Shown in pieces: positions 7,919 to 15,387 of a stretch of DNA of 32,665 bases (position 1 is its first letter; every line of letters starts with the position of its first letter). A program made the translations under genes and the position numbers. A model generated the notes under the pieces. That model worked only from the letters and a program-made list of their open reading frames with translations. It did no database searches and was not told the origin of the DNA. The DNA is from a virus. The DNA lies in the IMG/VR virus record IMGVR_UViG_3300044675_002010, positions 1-32,665 of that record, one strand, 5' to 3'.

Positions 7919-8164
7919 TTGAACACCCTTCTCTATAAAAACAAACCTTCTGATTGTGAGGATTTTAACCAGCTGTGGAAAAACGCTGGTTACACTCTAC
8001 GTCCTCTCTACAAAACTTTAATCCAACTTCGTGAAGAGTTGAACAAGATCAAAACAGAAGATTTTGATTGTCCAAATCATTATGCGAAGTTGGCTTATCA
8101 AGGCGGTCAGGCGAAAGCGTATGACCTTATTCTATCGTTACTGCCTGACACGGCAAAGGATTAA
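7919..8164 (+). CDS. small protein between portal and scaffold
   Basis: An 81-residue protein of unknown function. It starts with TTG directly after the portal stop; AAGGATTTTAA provides a ribosome binding site. It is mostly helical with three aromatic-rich segments (FNQLWKNAGYTLRPLYKTL) and ends KD-stop, the last codons of which form the ribosome binding site of the scaffold gene. No membrane span or known motif is visible. Its place suggests a head-assembly role, but nothing in the sequence proves this. Confidence 0.6.
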   Translation: MNTLLYKNKPSDCEDFNQLWKNAGYTLRPLYKTLIQLREELNKIKTEDFDCPNHYAKLAYQGGQAKAYDLILSLLPDTAKD

Positions 8165-8167
8165 ACA

Positions 8168-8890
8168 GTGACCACTGAAACTATTTTTAAGGAAGGCCAA
8201 GACCAAGGCCAGCAAACCCCTCCAACGACACAAGGTAGTGGGGAAATCGTAGGTGCCCTCGTAGGTGATGGGCAAAAATACAAAACTGTTGATGAACTGG
8301 CAAAAGCCTATCTTCACGCAGATACTTTTATTCAACAATTGAAAGAAGAGAATCAAAAGTATCGTGAGCAAGCTATGGCAGCTAAGAGCATTGATGAGGT
8401 TTTGGAACGTATTGAACAATCGCAGCGAGTTCAACAGACTACCCCTGTTGAGCCTGAAAAAGTTGACATTTCTGCGCTTGTTGAACAAACGTTAACGCAA
8501 CGTGAAGCAAAGAAAATTCAAGAAGCAAATCTTCTTGAAGCAGATCGGCTGATGAAAGAACGGCATGGAGAACGTGCTATTGAACTGTTTAAGAGTAAGG
8601 CCAATACTCAAGAACTTCAAAAGCTGTATATGGACTTGGCTGCACGTAGCCCGCAAGATTTTGTAGCTTTGTTTGGTGAGTCTCAACCGATTGGTAATGC
8701 AATGCAGAGTGGCGCAAGTGTCAACTCTGTAAACATTCAATCTCATGGTACAAACCGAGAAAACATTGAAGGCACTAAAGAATGGTTTAGTAAGCTGCGG
8801 CGTGAAAAGCCACAACAATTCTATTCATCTGCAATGCAAGTTCGTTTTAGCAAAGCTGCAACAGAAAACCCCAAACTTTATTTCGGTTAA
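8168..8890 (+). CDS. capsid scaffold protein
   Basis: A 240-residue protein starting with GTG after AAAGGATTAA. The N-terminus is glutamine-, threonine- and glycine-rich and disordered; residues ~55-85 and ~105-160 are charged and predicted coiled coil (QQLKEENQKYREQAM; EAKKIQEANLLEADRLMKERHG). The C-terminal end is basic (FSKLRREKPQQFY), as in scaffold proteins that contact the capsid shell. It immediately precedes the major capsid gene, the standard position for a podovirus scaffold. No protease domain is visible. Confidence 0.8.
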   Translation: MTTETIFKEGQDQGQQTPPTTQGSGEIVGALVGDGQKYKTVDELAKAYLHADTFIQQLKEENQKYREQAMAAKSIDEVLERIEQSQRVQQTTPVEPEKVDISALVEQTLTQREAKKIQEANLLEADRLMKERHGERAIELFKSKANTQELQKLYMDLAARSPQDFVALFGESQPIGNAMQSGASVNSVNIQSHGTNRENIEGTKEWFSKLRREKPQQFYSSAMQVRFSKAATENPKLYFG

Positions 8891-8902
8891 GGAGAAAATT
8901 AA

Positions 8903-9868
8903 ATGGCAAGTTTTGATTATAGCAAGGTCAATGACCATCTGGTACGCACTGAACAGTGGAGTTCTTACCTCAAGGAAGTTCTGCAAGAAGACTTGATGGC
9001 TAAGGGCTATGTGCGTCAACTGGATGGCTTCACGGATGGCAACCAACTGACGATTCCCTCTGTCGGTGAAATGCCGATGCGTAACGTGGCAGAAGATTCT
9101 CCTGCCGTGTACGATGCTGCTGACACTGGTGAATTCACTTTCACGATTGACCACTACGTTGAGTCTGCATTCTTCATGACAGATCGCGCAAAGCAGGATA
9201 GCTACTACGCTTCGCAACTGCTGGCTATGATTCCTGAGAAGATGCGTCGTGCTTTGGACGAAGATTACGAAAGCAAGGTGTGGAGCCTGGGCAACACCCA
9301 AACGTTGAACGATGCTAACAGCATCAATGGCGCTGCTCACCGCTTTGTTGCTTCTGGCGACTCTAACACCAACCTGTCTCTGGAAGACTTTGCCAAGGCT
9401 AAGTTTGCTTTGGACAAGGCTTCTGCAATGGGTGCTCGTATCGCTGTGATTGACCCCTCGCAAGAGTTTGTGTTCAACAAGCTGATTGGCGCTCAAGGCT
9501 TCATTAACAACCCGCAATTTGAAGGTGTTGTGGTGTCTGGCCTGACTGGCAATGCTCCGAAGTTCATTCGTAACTTCATGGGCTTTGACGTGTACGTGTC
9601 GAACTTCCTTGGAACCCCGACCGACTCGGCTATTAACGCTGATGCTCGCGGTTCTGTTTCCACTCCGACTGCTCCTGTCTCCAACCTGTTTATGACTGTT
9701 GGTGGCGATCGCACTCCGTTTGTTGGCGCATATCGTCAACTGCCGCGTGTTGAGTTTGAACGGAACAAGGATTTGCGTCGTGACGAGTATGTGATGAACG
9801 CTCGCTTTGGCCTCAAGCTGTATCGCCCTGAGTGCCTCGTGTCTATCATCACCAAGAGCACCATCTAA
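8903..9868 (+). CDS. major capsid protein
   Basis: A 321-residue probable HK97-fold coat protein. Support comes from its position (after scaffold, before decoration and tail tube genes), its length, a very strong ribosome binding site (AAGGAG), and segments typical of podovirus coat proteins: EVLQEDLMAKGYVRQL, LTIPSVGEMPMRN, FTFTIDHYVESAFFMTDRAKQD, and a C-terminal R-rich segment EFERNKDLRRDEYVMNARFGLKLYRPE. Codon use shifts to CTG, GGC, AAG and ACC relative to neighbours, consistent with very high expression. A strong terminator lies just after the gene. A long antisense open frame (8825-10174) is a by-product of this codon bias. Confidence 0.92.
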   Translation: MASFDYSKVNDHLVRTEQWSSYLKEVLQEDLMAKGYVRQLDGFTDGNQLTIPSVGEMPMRNVAEDSPAVYDAADTGEFTFTIDHYVESAFFMTDRAKQDSYYASQLLAMIPEKMRRALDEDYESKVWSLGNTQTLNDANSINGAAHRFVASGDSNTNLSLEDFAKAKFALDKASAMGARIAVIDPSQEFVFNKLIGAQGFINNPQFEGVVVSGLTGNAPKFIRNFMGFDVYVSNFLGTPTDSAINADARGSVSTPTAPVSNLFMTVGGDRTPFVGAYRQLPRVEFERNKDLRRDEYVMNARFGLKLYRPECLVSIITKSTI

Positions 9869-9873
9869 TTGAC

Positions 9874-9893
9874 GGGGGATTTGTCCCCCTTTT
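9874..9893 (+). terminator. rho-independent terminator after capsid gene
   Basis: GGGGGA (9874-9879), a TTTG loop and TCCCCC (9884-9889), followed by TTTT. It would lower read-through into the downstream genes and so keep coat protein in excess. Confidence 0.85.
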
Positions 9894-9910
9894 AAGCAAA
9901 GGAATTTAAT

Positions 9911-10381
9911 ATGACTCGTAAATCTGTATGGACGAATGCTGACGGTTTGAAAGTTGGCTTTGGCCCTCAATTGGCTGACTTCTCTAGTCAAGGTGTGCAT
10001 CGTCAAACTGGCAATGAAGTGGTTGTGTCGTTTGTGCTTGATGGCGAAAAGTTTAGCGGCGGCACTTATCAGTTTGACTCGCAAGAAGTTGTTCCTGTTG
10101 GCGCTGTGCCTCTGTACGCTCATGTACGGGTGTCTGAAGCGTTTGTTTTGGGCGGTACTACCCCAACCATTCAAATTGGTGATGCTGGCTCTGCAACGCG
10201 ATTTGGCTCTCTCTCTGAGGCTAATGCTGAAGCACTCGGTACTTACACCACTTCGGTGACTGCTACGCCTCTCACGGCTGCTGGTACGATTGCAGTGACG
10301 CTTGGCGGAACAACCCCGACTGTTACTGCTGCTGGTCGTGCAACTGTGACTTTGGCTTACCGCGTTAACCCTGCGCTGTAA
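9911..10381 (+). CDS. putative head decoration protein
   Basis: A 156-residue protein rich in valine, threonine, glycine and alanine. It contains LGGTTPT twice (VLGGTTPTIQIGD at about 77-89 and VTLGGTTPTVTAAGRATV near 129-146), an internal duplication of a beta-type segment. It lies between two terminators directly after the capsid gene, so it is a transcription unit of its own or a read-through product. Position, composition and size fit a capsid decoration or stabilising protein. There is no signal peptide or membrane span. The function is inferred from context. Confidence 0.65.
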   Translation: MTRKSVWTNADGLKVGFGPQLADFSSQGVHRQTGNEVVVSFVLDGEKFSGGTYQFDSQEVVPVGAVPLYAHVRVSEAFVLGGTTPTIQIGDAGSATRFGSLSEANAEALGTYTTSVTATPLTAAGTIAVTLGGTTPTVTAAGRATVTLAYRVNPAL

Positions 10382-10390
10382 TTAAATTAA

Positions 10391-10416
10391 GGGGAGGCAG
10401 TTGCTTCCCCTTTTTT
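10391..10416 (+). terminator. rho-independent terminator
   Basis: GGGGAGGCA (10391-10399) pairs with TGCTTCCCC (10402-10410, one G-T pair) and is followed by six T residues. It is the second terminator within 550 bases and separates the decoration gene from the head-fibre gene. Confidence 0.88.
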
Positions 10417-10429
10417 CATTGGAGAATAC

Positions 10430-11080
10430 ATGCCTACTATTGCACATAAAGATATTCCATCTACTCAAGCACATGAGCCAAAAGGTATTGCATCGGCAGT
10501 AAATAAGACGCTTTATGTTGCTAATGGTAGCGGTAGTGGAACATGGAGTAAGATTGGCCCCCAAAGTTTGTCAAATATCAGCACGAATGGAGTTGCTGGT
10601 CAATTTGTAGCTGTTGATGGCGCTGGTAATTTTGTCCTTGCATCTGCTCCTTCTGGAAGCATTTATTTTTATAATGTTTCCACCCCATACACTTTGACAT
10701 ATCCCTCTGCGTTTACAAAAGCTGCTCCTACTACGATTGGCAGTGGAACATCTACGCTTATCACTGAAGGAACAAATGCTCGCCTGACATACACAGGAAC
10801 TTCTGCAACATCGTTGGATGTAGCGTATGTTATTAGTTTTGACCAAACATCCGGATCAGCAAGAGATATTCAAGCAGCAATTTATAAAAATGGTTCAGTA
10901 GTGCCTGGAAGCCACGCTATTGTTACTGCCAGTTCTGGCGAAAAACATCAATTGGTTTGTCATGCCGATGTAGCTGTTGTGCTGAATGATTATATTGAAA
11001 TCTATCTTAAAAATGATGGAGCTTCTGGCGATGTTCGTATCTATGCTTTCACGATGCAAGTAACTACGGCTGGTGCTTAA
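10430..11080 (+). CDS. head fibre protein
   Basis: A 216-residue protein with the N-terminal pattern HEPKGIASA...LYVANGSGSGTWSKI, seen in head fibre proteins of small podoviruses including phi29 gp8.5, where it anchors the fibre to the capsid. The C-terminal ~130 residues (YNVSTPYTLTYPS to FTMQVTTAGA) form a beta-rich globular domain with alternating hydrophobic residues that may bind host surfaces or glycans. Its position after the coat and decoration genes fits a capsid-bound fibre. GGAGAATAC precedes the start. It may help adsorption or bind mucus-like glycans; that is inference. Confidence 0.75.
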   Translation: MPTIAHKDIPSTQAHEPKGIASAVNKTLYVANGSGSGTWSKIGPQSLSNISTNGVAGQFVAVDGAGNFVLASAPSGSIYFYNVSTPYTLTYPSAFTKAAPTTIGSGTSTLITEGTNARLTYTGTSATSLDVAYVISFDQTSGSARDIQAAIYKNGSVVPGSHAIVTASSGEKHQLVCHADVAVVLNDYIEIYLKNDGASGDVRIYAFTMQVTTAGA

Positions 11081-11082
11081 TT

Positions 11083-11787
11083 ATGAAGCTATCACTTCTT
11101 GATATTACACAAAAGATTTTGAGTTCACTTGACAGTGATCCTGTTAATAGTATTGACGACACTGTTGAATCAATTCAAGTGGCAGAGCTTATTAAAGAGG
11201 CATACTACTCTTTGATGGCAGAACGTGATTGGCCTTTCCTCCATGAGTTGTCTCAGTTGGAAGGATTGGCAGACACGGCAAATCCAACAAAGATGCGTAT
11301 CCCTGAAACTGTTAATAAGATTAAATGGGTTAAGTATAACAAGAAAGAAATCCAGTGGCTTCCTGCTCCAGAGTTTCATAAAATTATTATGAACAGGACA
11401 GAAGAAGCTGGCGTTGTGGATGCAAATGGCTATGTCATTAATGCAGACCCTCAGTATTGGACTTCTTACGATGATGATTACGTGATCTTTGATGGAATCA
11501 ACCTTGCAACAGAGACAACCCTACACGCTTCCAATAGCTCTATTTACGCCGTAAAGGCCCCTACATGGACTCATTCGGACACGTTTGTACCTGACCTACC
11601 AGACAAGTTTTTTCCGACGCTCCTGGCCGAAGCTAAGTCACAAGCATTTGTTGAACTGAAGCAAACAAGCAATGCACGAGAAGAACAACGTGCTCGTCGT
11701 GGTCGTGTCACTATGCAGAACGAAGCATGGAGAAACGAATTTGGTGAATACAAATATAACACGAAGGTAAACTATGGAAGGCGCTAA
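11083..11787 (+). CDS. tail tubular protein A-like (gatekeeper)
   Basis: A 234-residue adaptor that in T7-like phages joins the portal to the tail nozzle. Recognisable features are a helical N-terminus with LIKEAYYSLMAERDWPFL, the W-containing hairpin IKWVKYNKKEIQWLPAPEF, and a C-terminal helix with FPTLLAEAKSQAFVELKQTSNAREEQRARRGRV. Length matches T7 gp11-like proteins. It precedes the nozzle gene (12206-14512) by two small genes. There is no clear ribosome binding site; the start lies 2 bases after the head fibre stop, so coupling is likely. Confidence 0.8.
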   Translation: MKLSLLDITQKILSSLDSDPVNSIDDTVESIQVAELIKEAYYSLMAERDWPFLHELSQLEGLADTANPTKMRIPETVNKIKWVKYNKKEIQWLPAPEFHKIIMNRTEEAGVVDANGYVINADPQYWTSYDDDYVIFDGINLATETTLHASNSSIYAVKAPTWTHSDTFVPDLPDKFFPTLLAEAKSQAFVELKQTSNAREEQRARRGRVTMQNEAWRNEFGEYKYNTKVNYGRR

Positions 11788-11788
11788 A

Positions 11789-11953
11789 ATGGACAAGAAA
11801 AAGATGAAAGCCATGCAAGAATTCATGAAGAATGCTGAAGGCAAGATTGAAGAAATGGAAGTCACTTATAAATGGGAAATGCCTGAGTCTGATTGTAAAA
11901 ACATGAAAGATTGTAATTCTCACAATAAGAAATCAATGGAATACAAGGAATAA
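11789..11953 (+). CDS. small lysine/methionine-rich protein
   Basis: A 54-residue protein, MDKKKMKAMQEFMKNAEG onward, with many Lys, Glu and Met residues and two cysteines (ESDCKNMKDC). GGAAGG lies about 7 bases before this ATG; an in-frame ATG at 11774 inside the previous gene would add five residues. It starts one base after the tail tubular A stop and is followed by another small gene with a good ribosome binding site, so it sits in a compact operon. I do not recognise the family. It is probably a single charged helix. Confidence 0.55.
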   Translation: MDKKKMKAMQEFMKNAEGKIEEMEVTYKWEMPESDCKNMKDCNSHNKKSMEYKE

Positions 11954-11955
11954 AA

Positions 11956-12204
11956 ATGAACACTGGAATTGACTATATTCTAGAGAAAAAAGCTATTAAG
12001 AAAGCAGAGCAAAAAGTTAAAGATGCAGAAGTTGAGGCGTCACGAGAAAATAACTATATTGTTCTTGAAAAGAATGCTGTTGGTTTATATTCGTGTAAGT
12101 ATGCTCTTGGCGGGAGTCTTCCTCCTGAGCTAAAAACAAAGTTTACTTCTCGAAATAAAATTCTTGCAATTTGCAATCAACGAGGAATTAAGGTAAAGGA
12201 ATAA
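11956..12204 (+). CDS. small helical protein between tail tube genes
   Basis: An 82-residue protein. Residues 8-32 are a charged helix (EKKAIKKAEQKVKDAEVEAS) and the rest is compact, with YIVLEKNAVGLYSCKYALGGSLPPELKTKFTS. AAGGAATAAAA precedes the start, and the stop is followed one base later by the nozzle gene. No family recognised. Its position suggests a role in tail assembly or a chaperone, but the sequence shows no motif to confirm it. Confidence 0.6.
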   Translation: MNTGIDYILEKKAIKKAEQKVKDAEVEASRENNYIVLEKNAVGLYSCKYALGGSLPPELKTKFTSRNKILAICNQRGIKVKE

Positions 12205-12205
12205 T

Positions 12206-14512
12206 ATGGCAGCACAGCCCTCACAAGAAGATTTTTTCTCGTTTGTTGGTGGTCTAAACACTGAGGGCGGGTATTTCCTTACTCCAAAGAATTCTTGGAA
12301 AGAAGGGGATAATGTTGTCCCTCAAAAAGATGGTTCTATTCAGCGTAGAAATGCAATCAACTTAGAACAAAACTATGTATACTCTGCCACTGGCATTGTA
12401 GACACTACAATTGATTCCTACGCTTTTTCTACACATATTTGGCAAGATGTTGGCGGCAATGGAAATAAAAACATTCTAGTTTGTCAGTTTGGACAATATG
12501 TTTATTTTTACGATGCTTCAACAACTACAACTTCTACAACTAAATATAGTTTTGAAATTTATCTTCCAGACTATCAAGCATTTGCCAATAGCAGCTTGAT
12601 TGGCGCTGCTGTAATTTCTTGTGCAGATTGCTATGGCAAACTAATCATCACTTCTCAAGACACAGACCCAATTGCAATTTTGTATGAGTCTGACACAGAG
12701 TTTGTTGTCAAACGTCTTGATTTGAAGATGCGTGATTTTGATGGTATTCCAAGTCCTATTTCTTCCGATCAAGAAAAGACACAAGCTGAATGGGAAAACA
12801 TTAACTTCTGGCCTGAAGCTCTTTACAATCTTTATAATCAAGGTTGGAAAGATGATAAACTTGCAGTTTATGTCACTAATACAGCCGGTAAATATCCTGC
12901 TAATAGTAAGCAATGGATTCGTGGTAAAAATACTACCGATGATTTTGACACAACAGTGTTGGCAAAAATTGACTTTGGAACTTCTCTAGCTCCAAAGGGA
13001 CGAGTTATTCTAAGTGCTTTTAATCAAGATAGAGCAAAATCTTTATTGACACTTGATATTAGAGGAACTGCACCAAGTAGTCCTTCAATAGTTTCTCGTT
13101 TTGCAGAAGGTTATTCAAACTATTATCAGAAAATCTTTTTTGATAATGTACCCTCCGTTGATGGATTAGCAATTACCACTGACGGGTATAGACCTGCTCA
13201 TTGTGCTTTCTATGCTGGTCGTGTTTGGTATGCTGGTCTTCCTTCTGGTGAAAAACTTGGCTGGATTATGTATAGCCAAATTGTTACTGATATTTCGAAA
13301 GTTGAGAATTGTTATCAGCAAAATGACCCAACTTCTGAAGTTATTTCTGATCTATTGGAAACTGATGGCGGTATTATTCAAATTCCAGAAGCAGGAAACA
13401 TTGTTGGTATGCAACCCCTTGGAAAAGGACTTGTTGTATTTGCAACAAATGGTGTATGGATGATCTCTGGTGCTGATGCTGGATTTACCCCTGTTAATTA
13501 CACTGTTGATAAAGTTTCTAATAATGGTTGTTTTGCACCACAATCTATTGTTAAGGCAAATGAATTTCTTTATTACTGGGGAATCTCTGGAATCTATCGT
13601 TTGAAGTATTCTCCATCAGAAGGTGTTGGAGTAGAATCTTTAACTGATACTACTATTAGAACTTATTTAATTGATATTCCAACATTCTGTAAAAAGTATG
13701 TTGAAGGTAAGTATAACGACAGTGAAAAAATTGTATATTGGCTATACTCAGATATTGTAGAAAGTAAGTTTAGGAAAAATAAACTTCTATGTTACGATAG
13801 TTATATTGGATGTTTTTATACACAAACTATTGATAATAGCCTAGACCCAACTGTAGTTTCTATTGGCGTGACAAAAGAAAATACAAATATCACAACTACA
13901 GATGTTATTGATGATTCTGCAAATCTTGTTGTAGATGACTCTGCAAATCAAGTTGTTGCTGATGTGCTTGAAGAAAGTGCAGGGGTACAGAAGATTAAGT
14001 TTGTGACTCTTGTGACAACAGGTGGCAACAAAAAGCTAACGTTTGGTGAGTATTCTTCTACACGAACAACGTTCAATGATTGGGTTTCTTACAACAATGT
14101 TGGTGTTGATGTTGCATCTTACGTTTTAACAGGGTATAATCTTGCCTCATCGGGGCCAACGAAAGCTAAGACAGGAAACTACATTGTAGCATTCTTGAAG
14201 CGCACAGAAGAGACATTTGATGCAGCCGTTGTTCCTACGCCACCATCTTCATGTTTGTTGCAAACACGATGGGATTTTACAGACAATGTAATTGCAGGAA
14301 AATGGAGTGACAACATTCAACTTTATCGTATTAACAGAGTGTTTTTTGGAACACCTTCTACAGATTATGAAAATGGTTATCCATTAGTTATAACTAAGAA
14401 TAAGATTCGAGGCAGAGGAAAGAGTATTCAAATGAAGTATTCTTCTGAAGCTGGAAAAGATATGAAACTTGTTGGATGGTCTGCTACTTTTACGAGTAAT
14501 TCTAATGTATAA
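12206..14512 (+). CDS. tail tubular protein B-like (nozzle)
   Basis: A 768-residue nozzle protein, the size and place of T7 gp12-like proteins. The N-terminus (FSFVGGLNTEGGYFLTPKNSWKEGDNVVPQKDGSI) is a classic start for this family: a protein that lists the GGLNT motif and RRNA-type turn. Later parts are beta-rich with propeller-like repeats (WYAGLPSGEKLGWIMYSQI; GLVVFATNGVWMISGADAGFTPVNYTVDKVSNNGCFAPQSIV; FLYYWGISGIYRLKYSP). Near residues 569-584 there is a tandem repeat DDSANLVV/DDSANQVV. Together with the gatekeeper it forms the tail tube that carries spikes and ejects DNA. AAAGGAATAAT precedes the start. Confidence 0.85.
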   Translation: MAAQPSQEDFFSFVGGLNTEGGYFLTPKNSWKEGDNVVPQKDGSIQRRNAINLEQNYVYSATGIVDTTIDSYAFSTHIWQDVGGNGNKNILVCQFGQYVYFYDASTTTTSTTKYSFEIYLPDYQAFANSSLIGAAVISCADCYGKLIITSQDTDPIAILYESDTEFVVKRLDLKMRDFDGIPSPISSDQEKTQAEWENINFWPEALYNLYNQGWKDDKLAVYVTNTAGKYPANSKQWIRGKNTTDDFDTTVLAKIDFGTSLAPKGRVILSAFNQDRAKSLLTLDIRGTAPSSPSIVSRFAEGYSNYYQKIFFDNVPSVDGLAITTDGYRPAHCAFYAGRVWYAGLPSGEKLGWIMYSQIVTDISKVENCYQQNDPTSEVISDLLETDGGIIQIPEAGNIVGMQPLGKGLVVFATNGVWMISGADAGFTPVNYTVDKVSNNGCFAPQSIVKANEFLYYWGISGIYRLKYSPSEGVGVESLTDTTIRTYLIDIPTFCKKYVEGKYNDSEKIVYWLYSDIVESKFRKNKLLCYDSYIGCFYTQTIDNSLDPTVVSIGVTKENTNITTTDVIDDSANLVVDDSANQVVADVLEESAGVQKIKFVTLVTTGGNKKLTFGEYSSTRTTFNDWVSYNNVGVDVASYVLTGYNLASSGPTKAKTGNYIVAFLKRTEETFDAAVVPTPPSSCLLQTRWDFTDNVIAGKWSDNIQLYRINRVFFGTPSTDYENGYPLVITKNKIRGRGKSIQMKYSSEAGKDMKLVGWSATFTSNSNV
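13910..13957 (+). repeat. 24-base tandem duplication in nozzle gene
   Basis: Two adjacent 24-base units (13910-13933 and 13934-13957), identical at about 20 of 24 positions, encode DDSANLVV and DDSANQVV. It is in frame and looks like a recent duplication of a surface loop. Confidence 0.8.
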
Positions 14513-14969
14513 ATTTCAATATGATGTTCCAATGGATATATTTTTAGATAAAGCTAAAGATATTCTTTATCGTCATTGGGAAGAATTAGCATTAAATAAA
14601 GATAAAATTCAACTATCTCCTGACAAAGAAAAATCTTGTAAATTGCAAGATATTGGCGTATTAAAAAACATTGTCATTTATAATGAAAATGAGGAAATAG
14701 TTGGATATTCTGTTTTGTTAATTCAACCTGCATTACATTATAGTTGTGATACTTTTGCTCATGTAGATATCATTTATGTAGATAAGCAATATAGGTCATC
14801 GTCACTTGGCGCAAGACTCCTTCTTGCTACAGAAAATATAGCAAAAGAAAATGGAGCAAGTGTAATTTTACACCATGCAAAGCCAAATGTCCCAATGATT
14901 ATTAAGCCATTGGAAAAGTTAGATTATAAACTATACGAGTTTATATACGGAAAATACTTAGGAGAATAA
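14505..14969 (+). CDS. GNAT-family N-acetyltransferase
   Basis: A 154-residue predicted acetyl-CoA-dependent acetyltransferase. The start at 14505 overlaps the nozzle stop by 8 bases. The GNAT core is VDIIYVDKQYRSSSLGARLLLATENIAKENGAS: a beta strand, then a Q/R-x-x-G-x-G/A-type acetyl-CoA loop (here YRSSSLGARL) and helix, followed by a strand ILHHAKPN and the C-terminal arm. The first half (HWEELALNKDKIQLSPDKE; IVGYSVLLIQPALHYS) matches the N-terminal arm and strand pair of the fold. Such genes sit in the structural operon of some phages, often just before internal virion proteins. The substrate is unknown; it could modify a virion or host protein. Confidence 0.8.
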   Translation: MYKFQYDVPMDIFLDKAKDILYRHWEELALNKDKIQLSPDKEKSCKLQDIGVLKNIVIYNENEEIVGYSVLLIQPALHYSCDTFAHVDIIYVDKQYRSSSLGARLLLATENIAKENGASVILHHAKPNVPMIIKPLEKLDYKLYEFIYGKYLGE

Positions 14970-14970
14970 T

Positions 14971-15387
14971 ATGGGTTATGTAGCAGCCGCTGCGGCGCTT
15001 TATTCTGCCGATCAACAAGCAAAAGCAGGGCGACAACAACAACGTGCTTTTGAAGCTGAACAGCGAAAGGCAGATATTGAAAATGTCTATAAAGCTAGAC
15101 AGTCTGTTAGGCAAGCCCGTATTGCACAGGCTCAAATGCAGTCCCAGGCTGCAATGACTGGTGGTGTTGGAGGTAGTGCTCTTGCTGGTGGTATGTCCTC
15201 TATTCAAAGTCAGCTTGGTGGCAATTTGAATTATATGGCATCAATTGCAGAAGAAAACACTGCAAGCCAACGTGCTCAAATGAACGCTGCTCGTGCTTCT
15301 ACAAATGCAGCAATTGCAGGTACTATTGGATCATTTGCTGGTTCTCAAGGTGGAAAAGACTTAAAGCAATTCTTGGGGGGTACTTGA
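14971..15387 (+). CDS. internal virion protein (T7 gp14-like)
   Basis: A 138-residue protein, alanine- and glutamine-rich. An N-terminal hydrophobic segment (YVAAAAALYSA) is followed by long helices (QRAFEAEQRKADIENVYKARQSVRQARIAQAQMQSQAAMTGG) and a glycine-rich middle (GGVGGSALAGGMSS). This is the composition of the small ejection proteins that form a pore in the outer membrane in T7-like phages. It directly precedes the two very large ejection-type genes. TAGGAGAATAAT gives a strong start; the stop overlaps the next ATG (TGATG). Exact membership of the gp14 family is inferred from composition and order. Confidence 0.65.
   Translation: MGYVAAAAALYSADQQAKAGRQQQRAFEAEQRKADIENVYKARQSVRQARIAQAQMQSQAAMTGGVGGSALAGGMSSIQSQLGGNLNYMASIAEENTASQRAQMNAARASTNAAIAGTIGSFAGSQGGKDLKQFLGGT

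Noticed and set aside
8825-10174. 449-residue open frame on the minus strand across the capsid gene
   Set aside because: It is antisense to the major capsid and decoration genes. The strong codon bias of the capsid gene removes stops in this frame. It has no ribosome binding site and a low-quality, histidine/serine/arginine-rich sequence.
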